64,000 nucleotides of DNA from Pelomonas baiyunensis (GTDB lineage: Bacteria > Pseudomonadota > Gammaproteobacteria > Burkholderiales > Burkholderiaceae_C). The stretch is taken from the NCBI RefSeq assembly GCF_043555935.1, contig NZ_JBIGIB010000001.1, positions 1,240,001 through 1,304,000 of the forward strand, given 5' to 3'. This document shows, one piece after another, positions 15,593 to 24,431 of this stretch. Below the pieces are notes generated by a model that saw nothing but the letters and a program-made list of their open reading frames with translations, had not been told where the DNA came from and made no database searches. Numbering within the stretch: position 1 is the stretch's first letter; every line of letters begins with the position of its first letter. The translations under genes were made by a program, and so were the position numbers.

Positions 15593-16254
15593 AGCGCCTC
15601 GGCCACGAAACGCACGCGATCGCCGGGAGCCAGCAGCGTGGGGGGCTCTGCGGCCGGGTTGAACAAGGGCAGGGCGGTGCGGCCGATCAGCTGCCAGCCG
15701 CCGGGGCTGGCGAGCGGGTAGATGCCAGTTTGCGCGCCGCCGATGCCCACGCTGCCGGCCGGCACCTGCGTGCGGGGCTCGGCACGCCGGGGCGTGTGCA
15801 GGCGCGGGTCCAAGCCCCCCAGATAAGCAAAGCCAGGCTGAAAGCCGATGAAGTACACCACGTACTCGGCCGCCGTGTGCAGGCGCACGACTTCGTCGGT
15901 GCTCAGGCCGTGGTGCGCGGCCACATCGGCCAGGTCCGGGCCGTCGTAGTGCACGGGTACGTCCACGCGGCGGCCGGTGGGGGTGTCCTCGCCGGTCTCG
16001 TTGGTCGCCAGGGTCTGCCATGTGCGCTGGATGTCGGCTTCCAGCGCGGCGGGGTCGGTGGCGAGCGGGTCGAACCCGACGGTGAGGTTGTTCATGCCCG
16101 GGGTCAGGGCCTCCACGCCGGGGTGGCCGTTCAACGCGGCGCTCAGGCGCCACAACCGGGCTTGCTGAGCCAGCGTGGCGGGGGGCGGCAGGTGGCAGCA
16201 CAAGGCGGCTTCGCCCAGGGGATGGATGGCCAGCGCGGTCATGTCCGAAAGCAT
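15589..16254 (-). CDS. pxpB: PxpB, 5-oxoprolinase subunit B (KipI/allophanate hydrolase subunit 1-like)
   Basis: This subunit has about 221 residues and carries the CT_C_D / KipI-like domain. Family sequence includes GMNNLTVGFDP, RRVDVPVHYDGPDLADVA, YFIGFQPGFAYLGGLDPRLH, PAGSVGIGGAQTGIYP and PGGWQLIGRT. The start is uncertain: ATG at 16254 or at 16242 (four residues shorter), neither with a clear ribosome-binding site. It is the first gene of the pxpB-pxpC-pxpA-DUF969-DUF979-DUF72 run and is divergent from tadA, with under 40 bases between starts. Confidence 0.93.
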   Translation of the reverse strand: MLSDMTALAIHPLGEAALCCHLPPPATLAQQARLWRLSAALNGHPGVEALTPGMNNLTVGFDPLATDPAALEADIQRTWQTLATNETGEDTPTGRRVDVPVHYDGPDLADVAAHHGLSTDEVVRLHTAAEYVVYFIGFQPGFAYLGGLDPRLHTPRRAEPRTQVPAGSVGIGGAQTGIYPLASPGGWQLIGRTALPLFNPAAEPPTLLAPGDRVRFVAEAL

Positions 16255-16278
16255 GCCATGGGTACACTGACCGAGCCC

Positions 16279-16848
16279 ATGAACCCGCCCATGCAAGAGC
16301 CCTTCACGACGCCCCTTTTTTCGCCCGCCGATGAGCAGGCCATGCGCCTGGCGCTGGACCAAGCCCACAACGCGTGGCTGGTGGGCGAGGTGCCGGTGGG
16401 GGCCGTGATCATGCGGGCCGGGCAGGTGATTGCCACGGGCTACAACCGCCCCATCACCACGCACGACCCGACGGCGCACGCCGAGATCGTGGCGCTGCGC
16501 CACGCGGCCACGCTGCTGGAAAACTACCGCCTGCCGGAGTGCGAGCTGTTCGTGACACTGGAGCCCTGCGCCATGTGCGCAATGGCGCTGATGCACGCGC
16601 GCTTCAAGCGCGTGGTGTTCGCGGCCACCGACCCCAAGACGGGCGTGGCCGGCTCGGTGATCGACCTCTTCGGCCAGCCGCAACTCAACCACCACACCCG
16701 CGTGGAGCGCGGCCTGATGGCGGATGCCGCCGGCCAGTTGCTGCGCGACTTTTTTGCTGAACGCCGCGAGGCCGCCCGTGCGCGCCGCGCTGAGCGCCAG
16801 GGCCTGTTGCCCACCGGCGAAGCCACCCATCTGGACGACTTGCCATGA
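16279..16848 (+). CDS. tadA: TadA, tRNA-specific adenosine deaminase
   Basis: TadA deaminates the wobble adenosine of tRNA-Arg(ACG) to inosine. The 189-residue protein has the zinc-binding and proton-shuttle motif AHAEIVALR (H67, E69) and the PCAMC motif (C97, C100). Arg-rich sequence follows at the C terminus. An ATG at 16258 and another at 16291 are also possible. A TACACT -10-like hexamer at 16263-16268 would start transcription about four bases before the ATG chosen here. The stop overlaps the ldcA ATG (ATGA). Confidence 0.94.
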   Translation: MNPPMQEPFTTPLFSPADEQAMRLALDQAHNAWLVGEVPVGAVIMRAGQVIATGYNRPITTHDPTAHAEIVALRHAATLLENYRLPECELFVTLEPCAMCAMALMHARFKRVVFAATDPKTGVAGSVIDLFGQPQLNHHTRVERGLMADAAGQLLRDFFAERREAARARRAERQGLLPTGEATHLDDLP

Positions 16849-17825
16849 CGACCTTGTCCCTCTTCACGCCCTCGGGCGCCTTGCCCAAGGCCGATGCGCT
16901 CAAGCGCGCTGCCAAGCGGCTGACGCAGCTCGGGTTCGAGGTGAGCGTTGATGCCGACGCCCTGGCCCGTCACCAGCGCTTCGGCGGCGACGACGCCACG
17001 CGGTTGGCCGCCTTGCACCGGATTGCTGATGCCGCGCCCGGCGTGGCCTTGGCCACCCGAGGCGGCTACGGTCTCACGCGCCTGCTGGACCAGATCGACT
17101 GGGGGCGCGTGGCGCACAGCGTGGAGCACGGCACGCGCTGGGTGGGCTACAGCGACCTGACGGCACTGCAAAACGGCTTGATCGCGCACAAGAAGGGCCT
17201 GGCCATGTGGTCGGGCCCGCTGGCCTGCGATGACTTCGGTCGCACCGAGGCCGAAGGCGGTGTGGACGAGGTGACGCAGGATTGCTTTCTGGAAGCGATG
17301 AGCGGCGCGCTCGAGGCCGTGGGCTTTCGTGAAACGACCAGCGCGCGGGGCGTGACTGAGTTCGACGGTTTGGAAGCCCGCGGGCGCCTGTGGGGGGGCA
17401 ACCTGACGGTGTTGTGCTCGCTGCTGGGCACGCCGCATTGGCCTAAAGTCAAGGGCGGCGTCTTGTTCCTGGAAGACATCAACGAGCACCCCTACCGCGT
17501 GGAGCGCATGCTGCTGCAGTTGCAGCAGGCGGGCGTCATCGACGCGCAGGCCGCCGTGCTGATGGGCGACTTCAGCGGTGCGCCCAAGACGCCGAACGAC
17601 CGGGGCTACGGCCTGAAGGATGCGGTGGCCGCCCTGCGCAGCCGCACGAAAACGCCGGTGCTGATGGGCCTGCCGTTCGGCCATGTGCGCACCAAGGTGT
17701 GCCTGCCGGTGGGGGCGACGGTGGACCTGTACGTGCAAGGGCGCGAGGCGATCCTGGGCTGGCAGTCGGACGCGCGCCTGGCCCATGACCATGGCCACCA
17801 CCACGGCCACGATCACGACCATTGA
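16845..17825 (+). CDS. ldcA: LD-carboxypeptidase (LdcA-type, S66 family)
   Basis: LdcA removes the terminal D-alanine from murein tetrapeptides during cytoplasmic peptidoglycan recycling. The 326-residue protein has the nucleophile in GYSDLTAL (about S103), the glutamate in FLEDINEHPYRVERM and the histidine in GLPFGHVRTK, the expected Ser-Glu-His triad. There is no signal peptide, consistent with a cytoplasmic enzyme. The last dozen residues are an unusual histidine/aspartate-rich tail (HDHGHHHGHDHDH) not needed for the family fold and likely to bind metal. It is translationally coupled to tadA. Confidence 0.92.
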   Translation: MTTLSLFTPSGALPKADALKRAAKRLTQLGFEVSVDADALARHQRFGGDDATRLAALHRIADAAPGVALATRGGYGLTRLLDQIDWGRVAHSVEHGTRWVGYSDLTALQNGLIAHKKGLAMWSGPLACDDFGRTEAEGGVDEVTQDCFLEAMSGALEAVGFRETTSARGVTEFDGLEARGRLWGGNLTVLCSLLGTPHWPKVKGGVLFLEDINEHPYRVERMLLQLQQAGVIDAQAAVLMGDFSGAPKTPNDRGYGLKDAVAALRSRTKTPVLMGLPFGHVRTKVCLPVGATVDLYVQGREAILGWQSDARLAHDHGHHHGHDHDH

Positions 17826-17917
17826 GTGGGCCCATGGCGGCGCCCAGGGTTTTCACGCCTGCTGAAAGCGCTGCCGACCGGCCCGGCACCCAGGGGTGCG
17901 AACTATCATCCCCGCAT

Positions 17918-17949
17918 CGCCTCGGCTTGCCCCGAGGCGCTTTGTTTTT
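17918..17949 (+). terminator. Hairpin plus T run after ldcA / ahead of the ABC operon
   Basis: CGCCTCGG pairs with CCGAGGCG and is followed by C-TTTG-TTTTT. It lies about 90 bases after ldcA and just downstream of a TATCAT hexamer (17904-17909). It could therefore terminate ldcA, or act as an attenuator in a leader beginning near 17916 for the ABC operon. Confidence 0.65.
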
Positions 17950-17979
17950 CAAAAGAACATGCATGCGTTGGGATCGGTG

Positions 17980-20187
17980 ATGCGTCGCTTGGGTCGGGCC
18001 CTGGGCGCGCTGCTGCTGGCTGGGCTGGCGGCGTGCAACAACAGCCCGCATCCGCAAGGCGCCGAGCGCGAGAACGCGCTGTACATGGCGTTTGCCGAAC
18101 GCTCGCCGCGTTACCTGGACCCGACCTCGTCGTATTCGGCGCCTGAAAGCACTTTCGTCTACGAGATTTGCGAGCCGCCCTATGGCTACCACCCGCTCAA
18201 GCGCCCGTACAGCCTGATTCCGCGGGCGGCCGCGGAGGTGGTGCGGCCTTACTTTCTGGATGCCCAGGGCCAGCGCCTGCCCGACGATGCGCCCGACGCG
18301 CAAATTGCGCAGGCGGTGTACGACGTGCCCATTCGCCCCGGCTTGAAGTGGGCGCCGCATCCGGCCTTTGCCAAGGACGCCGCCGGCCGCCCCCGCTACC
18401 TGCAACTGCGCCCCCAAGACCTGGGCGAGCGACGCAGTCCGTTCGACTTCGAGCACCTAGGCACACGCGAGGTGGTGGCGGACGATTTCGTCTACGCCCT
18501 CAAGCGACACGCCAGCCCACGCCAGGAGGCGCCGGTGGCGGCCGTGTTCTCAGAGCACCTGCTGGGCATGAAGGACTACATGGCCCTGGTGCGCCGCGAA
18601 AGCGAGCGCCAGTTGAAGGGCTTGCCCGAAAACCTGGCCGACAAGCCCTTCCTGGACTTGCGCCAGTGGCCCCTGGCGGGGGCCGAGGCGGTGAACGACC
18701 ACCTGCTGCGCATCCGGCTCAAGGGCCGATACCCGCAGTGGCAGTATTGGATGGCCACCAACTTCACCGCGCCGATTCCGTGGGAGGTGGACGCGTTCTA
18801 TGCCCAGCCCGGCATGGCCGCGCGCTCGCTGGGCTGGAACCGTTGGCCGGTGGGCACGGGGCCGTTCATGATGACCACCTACGAGCAGGACCGGCGCCAT
18901 GTGATGAGCCGCAACCCGAACTACCGGGTGGACACCTACCCCTGCGAAGGCGCGCCGGGCGATGCCGAGGCTGGCCGGTTGGCGGACTGCGGCAAACGCC
19001 TGCCGTTCGTGGACCGGGTGGTGGCGATCAACATCAAGGAGCAGGTGCCCATCAAGGAGCTGTTCAAGCAAGGCCACCTGGACCTGCCCGAGATGGACCG
19101 CGCCGATTGGGGCGTGAACCTGGCGGTGGACCGGGACGACTCCGACGAGGTGCGGGCCTTCTTCGAACAGCGCGGCTTTCAGCTGCCCATGACGGTCGAC
19201 ATCACCAACTGGTACCTCGGCTTCAACTGGCTGGACCCGGTGGTGGGCCGGGGCGACACGCCCGAGCAGCAGCGCCGCAACCGTGCGCTGCGGCAGGCGA
19301 TCTCGATTGCGATCGATTGGGAAGAGGGCTACGGTCGCATCTTCCGCGCCAAAGGCGGCGATGCCGCGCATGGGCCCATCCCGCCCGGCGTGTTCGGCTC
19401 TCGCGAAGGGCAGCCCGGCCAGTTCAACCCCGTCACCCACCGCCTGGAGAACGGCCAGCCGGTGCGCCGCCCCTTGGCCGATGCCTTGAAGCTGATGGAG
19501 GAGGCCGGCTACCCCGGCGGGCGCGATGCCGCGACGGGCAAGCCCCTGGTGCTGAACTACGACTTCCAGCGCGTGGTGACGCCGGAACTGAAGGCCGAGA
19601 ACGACTGGCTGGTGCGGCAGTTCGCCAAGCTCGGCATTCAGCTGGACATCCGCGCGACGGACTTCAACCAGTTCCAGGAGAAGGTGCTCAAGGGCAAGCA
19701 CCAGATCTTCTGGTGGGGCTGGTTTGCTGACTACCCGGACGCCGAGAACTTCCTGTTCCTGCTGTACGGCCCGAACAGCAAGAGCCGCTTTGAAGGCGAG
19801 AACACGGCCAACTACGACAACCCGGAATTCAACCGCCTGTACCGCCGCTTGCAGCAGCTGGAGGACGGCCCCGAGAAGGCGGCCGTGATGGCGCAGATGA
19901 CCGACATCGTGCGCCAGGACGCACCGTGGGCGTGGGGCTACTGGAGCTACTCTGCCGTGGCTTACCAGCGCTGGGTGCACAACGGCAAGCCGGGCGTGGT
20001 GGTGCGCGACCGGGCCCGCTACCTGCGGGTGGATGTGGACGAGCGCGCGCGCAGCGTGGCGGCGTGGAACCGGCCGGTGTGGTGGCCGCTGCTGGTGCTG
20101 GGCGCGGGCGTGGCCCTGGTTGGCTGGAGCGTGCGCCGCGCCTGGCGCGCCCGCGATGCCGCAACCGCGCGGGCGGGGAGGGCGTGA
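17980..20187 (+). CDS. ABC importer substrate-binding lipoprotein (family 5, peptide type)
   Basis: This is a solute-binding protein of the oligopeptide (SBP_bac_5) type, about 735 residues. It begins with a lipoprotein signal (RALGALLLAGLAAC, lipid-bearing Cys near residue 19), followed by NNSPHPQ. Family landmarks include PRYLDPTSSYSAPES, NDHLLRIRLKG and the late HQIFWWGWFADYPDAENFLF. An ATG at 17959 would add seven residues. Unusually, a second hydrophobic segment (WWPLLVLGAGVALVGWSV) followed by Arg-rich residues closes the protein, so both ends may be membrane-attached. The stop overlaps the next ATG by one base (TGATG). Confidence 0.88.
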   Translation: MRRLGRALGALLLAGLAACNNSPHPQGAERENALYMAFAERSPRYLDPTSSYSAPESTFVYEICEPPYGYHPLKRPYSLIPRAAAEVVRPYFLDAQGQRLPDDAPDAQIAQAVYDVPIRPGLKWAPHPAFAKDAAGRPRYLQLRPQDLGERRSPFDFEHLGTREVVADDFVYALKRHASPRQEAPVAAVFSEHLLGMKDYMALVRRESERQLKGLPENLADKPFLDLRQWPLAGAEAVNDHLLRIRLKGRYPQWQYWMATNFTAPIPWEVDAFYAQPGMAARSLGWNRWPVGTGPFMMTTYEQDRRHVMSRNPNYRVDTYPCEGAPGDAEAGRLADCGKRLPFVDRVVAINIKEQVPIKELFKQGHLDLPEMDRADWGVNLAVDRDDSDEVRAFFEQRGFQLPMTVDITNWYLGFNWLDPVVGRGDTPEQQRRNRALRQAISIAIDWEEGYGRIFRAKGGDAAHGPIPPGVFGSREGQPGQFNPVTHRLENGQPVRRPLADALKLMEEAGYPGGRDAATGKPLVLNYDFQRVVTPELKAENDWLVRQFAKLGIQLDIRATDFNQFQEKVLKGKHQIFWWGWFADYPDAENFLFLLYGPNSKSRFEGENTANYDNPEFNRLYRRLQQLEDGPEKAAVMAQMTDIVRQDAPWAWGYWSYSAVAYQRWVHNGKPGVVVRDRARYLRVDVDERARSVAAWNRPVWWPLLVLGAGVALVGWSVRRAWRARDAATARAGRA

Positions 20188-21170
20188 TGCTGGGCTACAT
20201 CGCACGGCGCGTGGCGTACGGGCTGGCCATCTTGGTGGGGGTGAATCTGCTCACCTTCGCGCTCTTCTTTGCGGTCAACACGCCGGACGACATGGCCCGG
20301 CTGAACATCGGCGGCAAGCGCGTCACGCAGGAGCAGATCGACACCTGGAAGGCCGAGCGCGGCTATGACAAGCCGCTGTACCTGGACCGCAGCCGCAACG
20401 GGCTGGAGCAGGTGACGCACACCATCCTGTGGGAGCGCTCCATCAGCCTGTTCGCGCTGGACTTTGGCCGCAGCGACGCGCGGCAGGCCATCGACATCGG
20501 GCACGAGGTGCGCACGCGCATGGCGGTGAGCCTGCAGCTGGCGGTGCCGCTGTTCGTGCTGCAGGTGCTGGTGAGCGTGGCGTTCGCGTTGTTGTTGGCG
20601 AGCTTTCGGCACAGCCGCATCGACTTCTGGGGCGTGGTGCTGTGCGTGCTGATGCTGTCGATCAGCAGCCTGTTCTACATCATCGTGGGCCAGTTCCTGT
20701 TCGCCCGCGTGCTGAAGCTGGTGCCCATGAACGGCTTTGCGCCGGGGCTGGATGCCGTGAAGTTCCTGGCGCTGCCGGTGCTGCTGTCGCTGCTCAGTCG
20801 CCTGGGCGGTGAGGCGCGCCTGTACCGCGCCATGCTGCTGGAGGAAATGGGCAAGGACTACGTGCGCACCGCGCGCTCCAAGGGCCTGAGCGAAGGTCAG
20901 GTGCTGCGCCGCCACGTGCTGCGCAATGCCCTCATCCCCATCTTGACCAGCGCGGGTGGCTACCTGCCGTACGTGTTCCTGGGCAGCCTGGTGTTTGAAA
21001 GCTTCTTCGGCATTCCGGGCCTTGGGGCCTTTGTGATCGAAGCCATCAGCAGCCAGGACTTCGCCATCGTGCGAACCATGGTGTTCCTGGGCGCGGTGCT
21101 GTACATCGCCAGCAATGCCCTGATCGACATCGCCTACACCTGGGTCGATCCGCGCGTGAGGTTGCAATGA
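20187..21170 (+). CDS. ABC importer permease (DppB/OppB type)
   Basis: This 327-residue inner-membrane permease belongs to the binding-protein-dependent family. It has an N-terminal helix (YIARRVAYGLAILVGVNLLTFAL), a long periplasmic segment (about residues 32-110) and five further helices. The EAA loop that contacts the ATPase is EEMGKDYVRTARSKGLSEGQV, about residues 218-238. It is coupled to the binding protein (TGATG) and to the second permease (ATGA). It is longer in its first periplasmic segment than DppB. Confidence 0.9.
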   Translation: MLGYIARRVAYGLAILVGVNLLTFALFFAVNTPDDMARLNIGGKRVTQEQIDTWKAERGYDKPLYLDRSRNGLEQVTHTILWERSISLFALDFGRSDARQAIDIGHEVRTRMAVSLQLAVPLFVLQVLVSVAFALLLASFRHSRIDFWGVVLCVLMLSISSLFYIIVGQFLFARVLKLVPMNGFAPGLDAVKFLALPVLLSLLSRLGGEARLYRAMLLEEMGKDYVRTARSKGLSEGQVLRRHVLRNALIPILTSAGGYLPYVFLGSLVFESFFGIPGLGAFVIEAISSQDFAIVRTMVFLGAVLYIASNALIDIAYTWVDPRVRLQ

Positions 21171-22606
21171 AGTGGGTGCTGCTGTGGACGGACCTGGCGC
21201 TGTGGCTGATGGCCGCCTGCCTGATCGGCTTCGTCATTCGACTTCGGTCTCGGCCTGAGTTGCGGCAGGCCTGGCTGCGCGTGGTGCGTGACCCTGTCAC
21301 GGCATGCGCGGGCCTGGTGGTGCTGCTGGGCCTGCTGTTGGCGTTGGCCGACAGCGTGCACCTGCGGCTGGCTTTGCCAGGCAGCAACGGTGCGCCGGTG
21401 TACGACACGCGCACCGTGTCGGCGCTGGACCTGGTGCTGGAGTCGCACGTGGCCGGCCGTGAAGTCAGCTACTCGGCCCCGCTGGCGACGCAGGGGCTGA
21501 GCAAGGAGAGCCGGGTGGCGGCAGACGGCACCGTGCATCGCGAGTTCCCCCGCCTGCAGTTTGGCGGCGCACACCTGCAAGACCCGGCGCGAGAGCATGG
21601 CGCCGACCTGGCGCGCCTGGCGGTGCAGGGCGCTGCCGCCGGGGCGGGCGTTGCCGTGGTGCTCACACTCAGCGTGGCGGCCGGGGTGGCGCGGCGGCGA
21701 GGTGGCTTCGCCACGGCGCTGCGCGACCTTGCGCACGACCGCACCCCCTTGCCGTGGCGCGCGATGCTGGGCACCCTGGCCGTGGGCTGCGTGCTGGCAG
21801 GCGTGGTGTGGACCTGGATGCCGCACTACCACGTGCTGGGCACCGACCGCACCGGCAACGACGTGCTGGTGCAGGCGTTGAAAAGCGTGCGCACCGCCTT
21901 CGTCATCGGCACCCTGGCCACGCTTGCCACCTTGCCTCTCGCCTTGGCGCTGGGTGTGCTGGCGGGCTACTACAAGGGATGGGTGGATGAGGTCGTGCAG
22001 TACCTGTACACCACGCTCAGTTCGGTGCCCAACGTGCTGCTGATTGCTGCCTGCGTGCTGATGGTGCAGGTGTTCTTCGACAAGAACCCCGACCTCTTTG
22101 AAACCGCCGCCGAGCGCTCCGACTTGAAGATGCTGCTGCTGTGCGTCATCCTGGGTCTGACCGGCTGGGCCGGCCTGTGCCGCCTCGTGCGGGCCGAGAC
22201 CCTGAAGCTGCGGGAACTGGACTACGTTCAAGCAGCCACCGCGTTCGGCGTGGGGGATGCGCGCATCATGCTTCGGCACATCGTGCCCAACGTCATGCAC
22301 CTCGTGCTGATTACCCTGGTGCTGAGCTTTTCGGAGCTGATCCTCTACGAAGCCGTGTTGACCTATGTGGGCGTGGGCGTGGACCCGCTCATGAACAGCT
22401 TCGGCAGCATGATCAACCTGGCCCGGGCCGAAATGTCGCGCGACCCGGTCGTTTGGTGGAGCTTTGCCGCGGCGTTTGGCTTCATGGTCGGCCTGGTGCT
22501 CGCGGCCAACCTGTTGGCCGATGGCGTGCGGGAGGCCTTCGACCCCCGCGGCAAGCCGGTGCGGCGCCGTCGCGCCTCGGCCGTGATGGAGACGCCGCAT
22601 GCTTGA
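21167..22606 (+). CDS. ABC importer permease (DppC/YejE type) with a large N-terminal insert
   Basis: This 479-residue permease is much longer than DppC (about 300). Two N-terminal hydrophobic segments (residues 5-25 and 43-62) are followed by a hydrophilic region of roughly 85 residues. Another helix (about 145-165) precedes the transport core that starts near LGTDRTGNDVLVQALKS. The EAA loop reads LRELDYVQAATAFGVGDAR (about residues 348-366). The C terminus is cytoplasmic and Arg-rich. The operon layout, with one fused double ATPase, resembles the YejABEF class. The large extra segment is probably periplasmic. Confidence 0.88.
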   Translation: MKWVLLWTDLALWLMAACLIGFVIRLRSRPELRQAWLRVVRDPVTACAGLVVLLGLLLALADSVHLRLALPGSNGAPVYDTRTVSALDLVLESHVAGREVSYSAPLATQGLSKESRVAADGTVHREFPRLQFGGAHLQDPAREHGADLARLAVQGAAAGAGVAVVLTLSVAAGVARRRGGFATALRDLAHDRTPLPWRAMLGTLAVGCVLAGVVWTWMPHYHVLGTDRTGNDVLVQALKSVRTAFVIGTLATLATLPLALALGVLAGYYKGWVDEVVQYLYTTLSSVPNVLLIAACVLMVQVFFDKNPDLFETAAERSDLKMLLLCVILGLTGWAGLCRLVRAETLKLRELDYVQAATAFGVGDARIMLRHIVPNVMHLVLITLVLSFSELILYEAVLTYVGVGVDPLMNSFGSMINLARAEMSRDPVVWWSFAAAFGFMVGLVLAANLLADGVREAFDPRGKPVRRRRASAVMETPHA

Positions 22607-24431
22607 AATTGACGACTTGCATGTGGCGTTGGACGCCGAGGCCGGCGTGGTTCGCGCCCTGGACGGGCTGCGCTTTTGCCTGACGCGCGGTGAGACGTTC
22701 GCGCTGGTGGGCGAGAGCGGCTGCGGCAAGAGCATGACCGCCTTGGCCCTGATGCGGCTGCTGCCCGACAGCGGCCGGCACACGGCCGGCGCCATGCGGC
22801 TGGAGGGGGATGACCTGCTGGCCTGGCCCGAGGCCCGCATGCGCCAGGCCCGCGGAGGCCGCATCGGCATCATTTTTCAAGAGCCCTCCACCAGCCTGAA
22901 CCCGGTGATGCGGGTGGGCGAGCAGGTCGCTGAGGCCATCGAAGCCCACACGCCGCTGCGAGGCGCCGCGGCTCGATCCCGCGCGGTGGAGTGGTTGGCC
23001 CGTGTGGGCATTCCCGAGCCGCAGCGTCGTGCGCTGGACTATCCGTTCCAGCTCTCGGGCGGCCAGAAGCAGCGCGTGATGATCGCCATTGCGCTGGCAG
23101 CCGAGCCCGACTATCTGATCGCCGACGAGCCCACCACCGCGCTGGACGTGACCATCCAGGCGCAAATCCTGGACCTGATTCGGGACCTGCAGCGCGAGCG
23201 ACAGTTGGGCGTGCTCCTGATCACGCATGACCTGGCCGTGGTGCGCGGCATGGCACACACCGTGGCCTTGATGTACGCCGGGCAGATTGTGGAGATGGCT
23301 CCGGCCGCGGAGTTCTTCGCGGCGCCTCGCCACCCGTACGCCCGGCTGCTGCTGGATGCCTTGCCGGACCGTGGGCGGCGCGGGCAACGTCTGGCTGCCA
23401 TTGAGGGCACCGTGCCGCCGCTGTGGCAGCCTTTTGCCGGTTGCCGATTTGCGCCGCGCTGTGACCGCGCCACCACCATGTGCGCCGGCCAGGCGCCGTT
23501 GTTGGGGCCTGTGGCGCCCGGCCGCACGGTTCGGTGCTGGCTGGCGAGCGAGCCACACGCCCCGATCCAGATGCGCGAGCCGGCTGAGCCGTTGGCTGGT
23601 GCGGCGGTGCAGAGCCCCGGGCCGGGGGAGGGCATTCCTTTGCTCGACGTTCGTGCGCTCTCGGTGCGCTTTGCGCCCCGCACGAGCTTCTGGCGGCGGC
23701 CGCCCGTGATCGCGCCCGCGGTGGACGGCGTCAGTTTCCAGCTCCAAACCGGGCGCACGCTGGCGCTGGTGGGCGAGTCCGGCTGCGGAAAAACCACCAC
23801 CGGCAAAGCGCTGGCCCAGCTGCTGCGCCGGCAGGCGCTCATCCAGGGCGAGGCCTTGTTCCAGGGGCGGGACCTGTTTTCGCTCCAGGGCGACGCGTTG
23901 CGGGCCGCGCGGCGCGATTTGCAGATCGTCTTCCAGGACCCGTTCGCCTCGATGAACCCGCGCATGCGTGTGGCCGAGGTGCTGGAGGAGGGCATGGTGG
24001 CGCTGCGCCCGGAGTGGGATGCGGAGCAGCGGCAGGCGCGCCTGCACGAGTTGGTCGAGCAGGTCGGCCTGCGCCGGGACGCCCTGACGCGTTGGCCGCA
24101 TGAGTTTTCCGGCGGGCAGCGCCAGCGGATTGCCATCGCCCGAGCGCTGGCGGTGCAACCGCGGCTCATCATTTGCGACGAGCCGACCTCGGCGCTGGAC
24201 GTGTCGGTACAGGCCCAGATCCTGAACCTCCTGCGCGAGCTTCAGCAGGCCCATGGCCTGGCCTATCTGTTCATCACGCACAACCTGTCCGTGGTGGAGT
24301 ACGTGGCCGACGAGGTGGCGGTGATGCAGCGGGGGCGCATCGTCGAGCAAGGGGCCTGTGACCAAATCCTCGGACAGCCCCGTGAAAGTTTCACGAAGGC
24401 GTTGTTGGCTTCGGTGCCCCGATTGACGTGA
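22599..24431 (+). CDS. ABC importer ATPase with two fused nucleotide-binding domains
   Basis: This 610-residue protein joins DppD-like and DppF-like halves. Domain 1 has Walker A GESGCGKSM (about residue 38), signature LSGGQKQR and Walker B YLIADEPTTALD. It ends with an oligopeptide-type C-terminal cysteine cluster (GCRFAPRCDRATTMC). Domain 2 has Walker A GESGCGKTTTGK, signature FSGGQRQR and Walker B LIICDEPTSALD. Both sites look intact, so both should hydrolyse ATP. It overlaps the permease by eight bases and closes the operon. Confidence 0.94.
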   Translation: MLEIDDLHVALDAEAGVVRALDGLRFCLTRGETFALVGESGCGKSMTALALMRLLPDSGRHTAGAMRLEGDDLLAWPEARMRQARGGRIGIIFQEPSTSLNPVMRVGEQVAEAIEAHTPLRGAAARSRAVEWLARVGIPEPQRRALDYPFQLSGGQKQRVMIAIALAAEPDYLIADEPTTALDVTIQAQILDLIRDLQRERQLGVLLITHDLAVVRGMAHTVALMYAGQIVEMAPAAEFFAAPRHPYARLLLDALPDRGRRGQRLAAIEGTVPPLWQPFAGCRFAPRCDRATTMCAGQAPLLGPVAPGRTVRCWLASEPHAPIQMREPAEPLAGAAVQSPGPGEGIPLLDVRALSVRFAPRTSFWRRPPVIAPAVDGVSFQLQTGRTLALVGESGCGKTTTGKALAQLLRRQALIQGEALFQGRDLFSLQGDALRAARRDLQIVFQDPFASMNPRMRVAEVLEEGMVALRPEWDAEQRQARLHELVEQVGLRRDALTRWPHEFSGGQRQRIAIARALAVQPRLIICDEPTSALDVSVQAQILNLLRELQQAHGLAYLFITHNLSVVEYVADEVAVMQRGRIVEQGACDQILGQPRESFTKALLASVPRLT

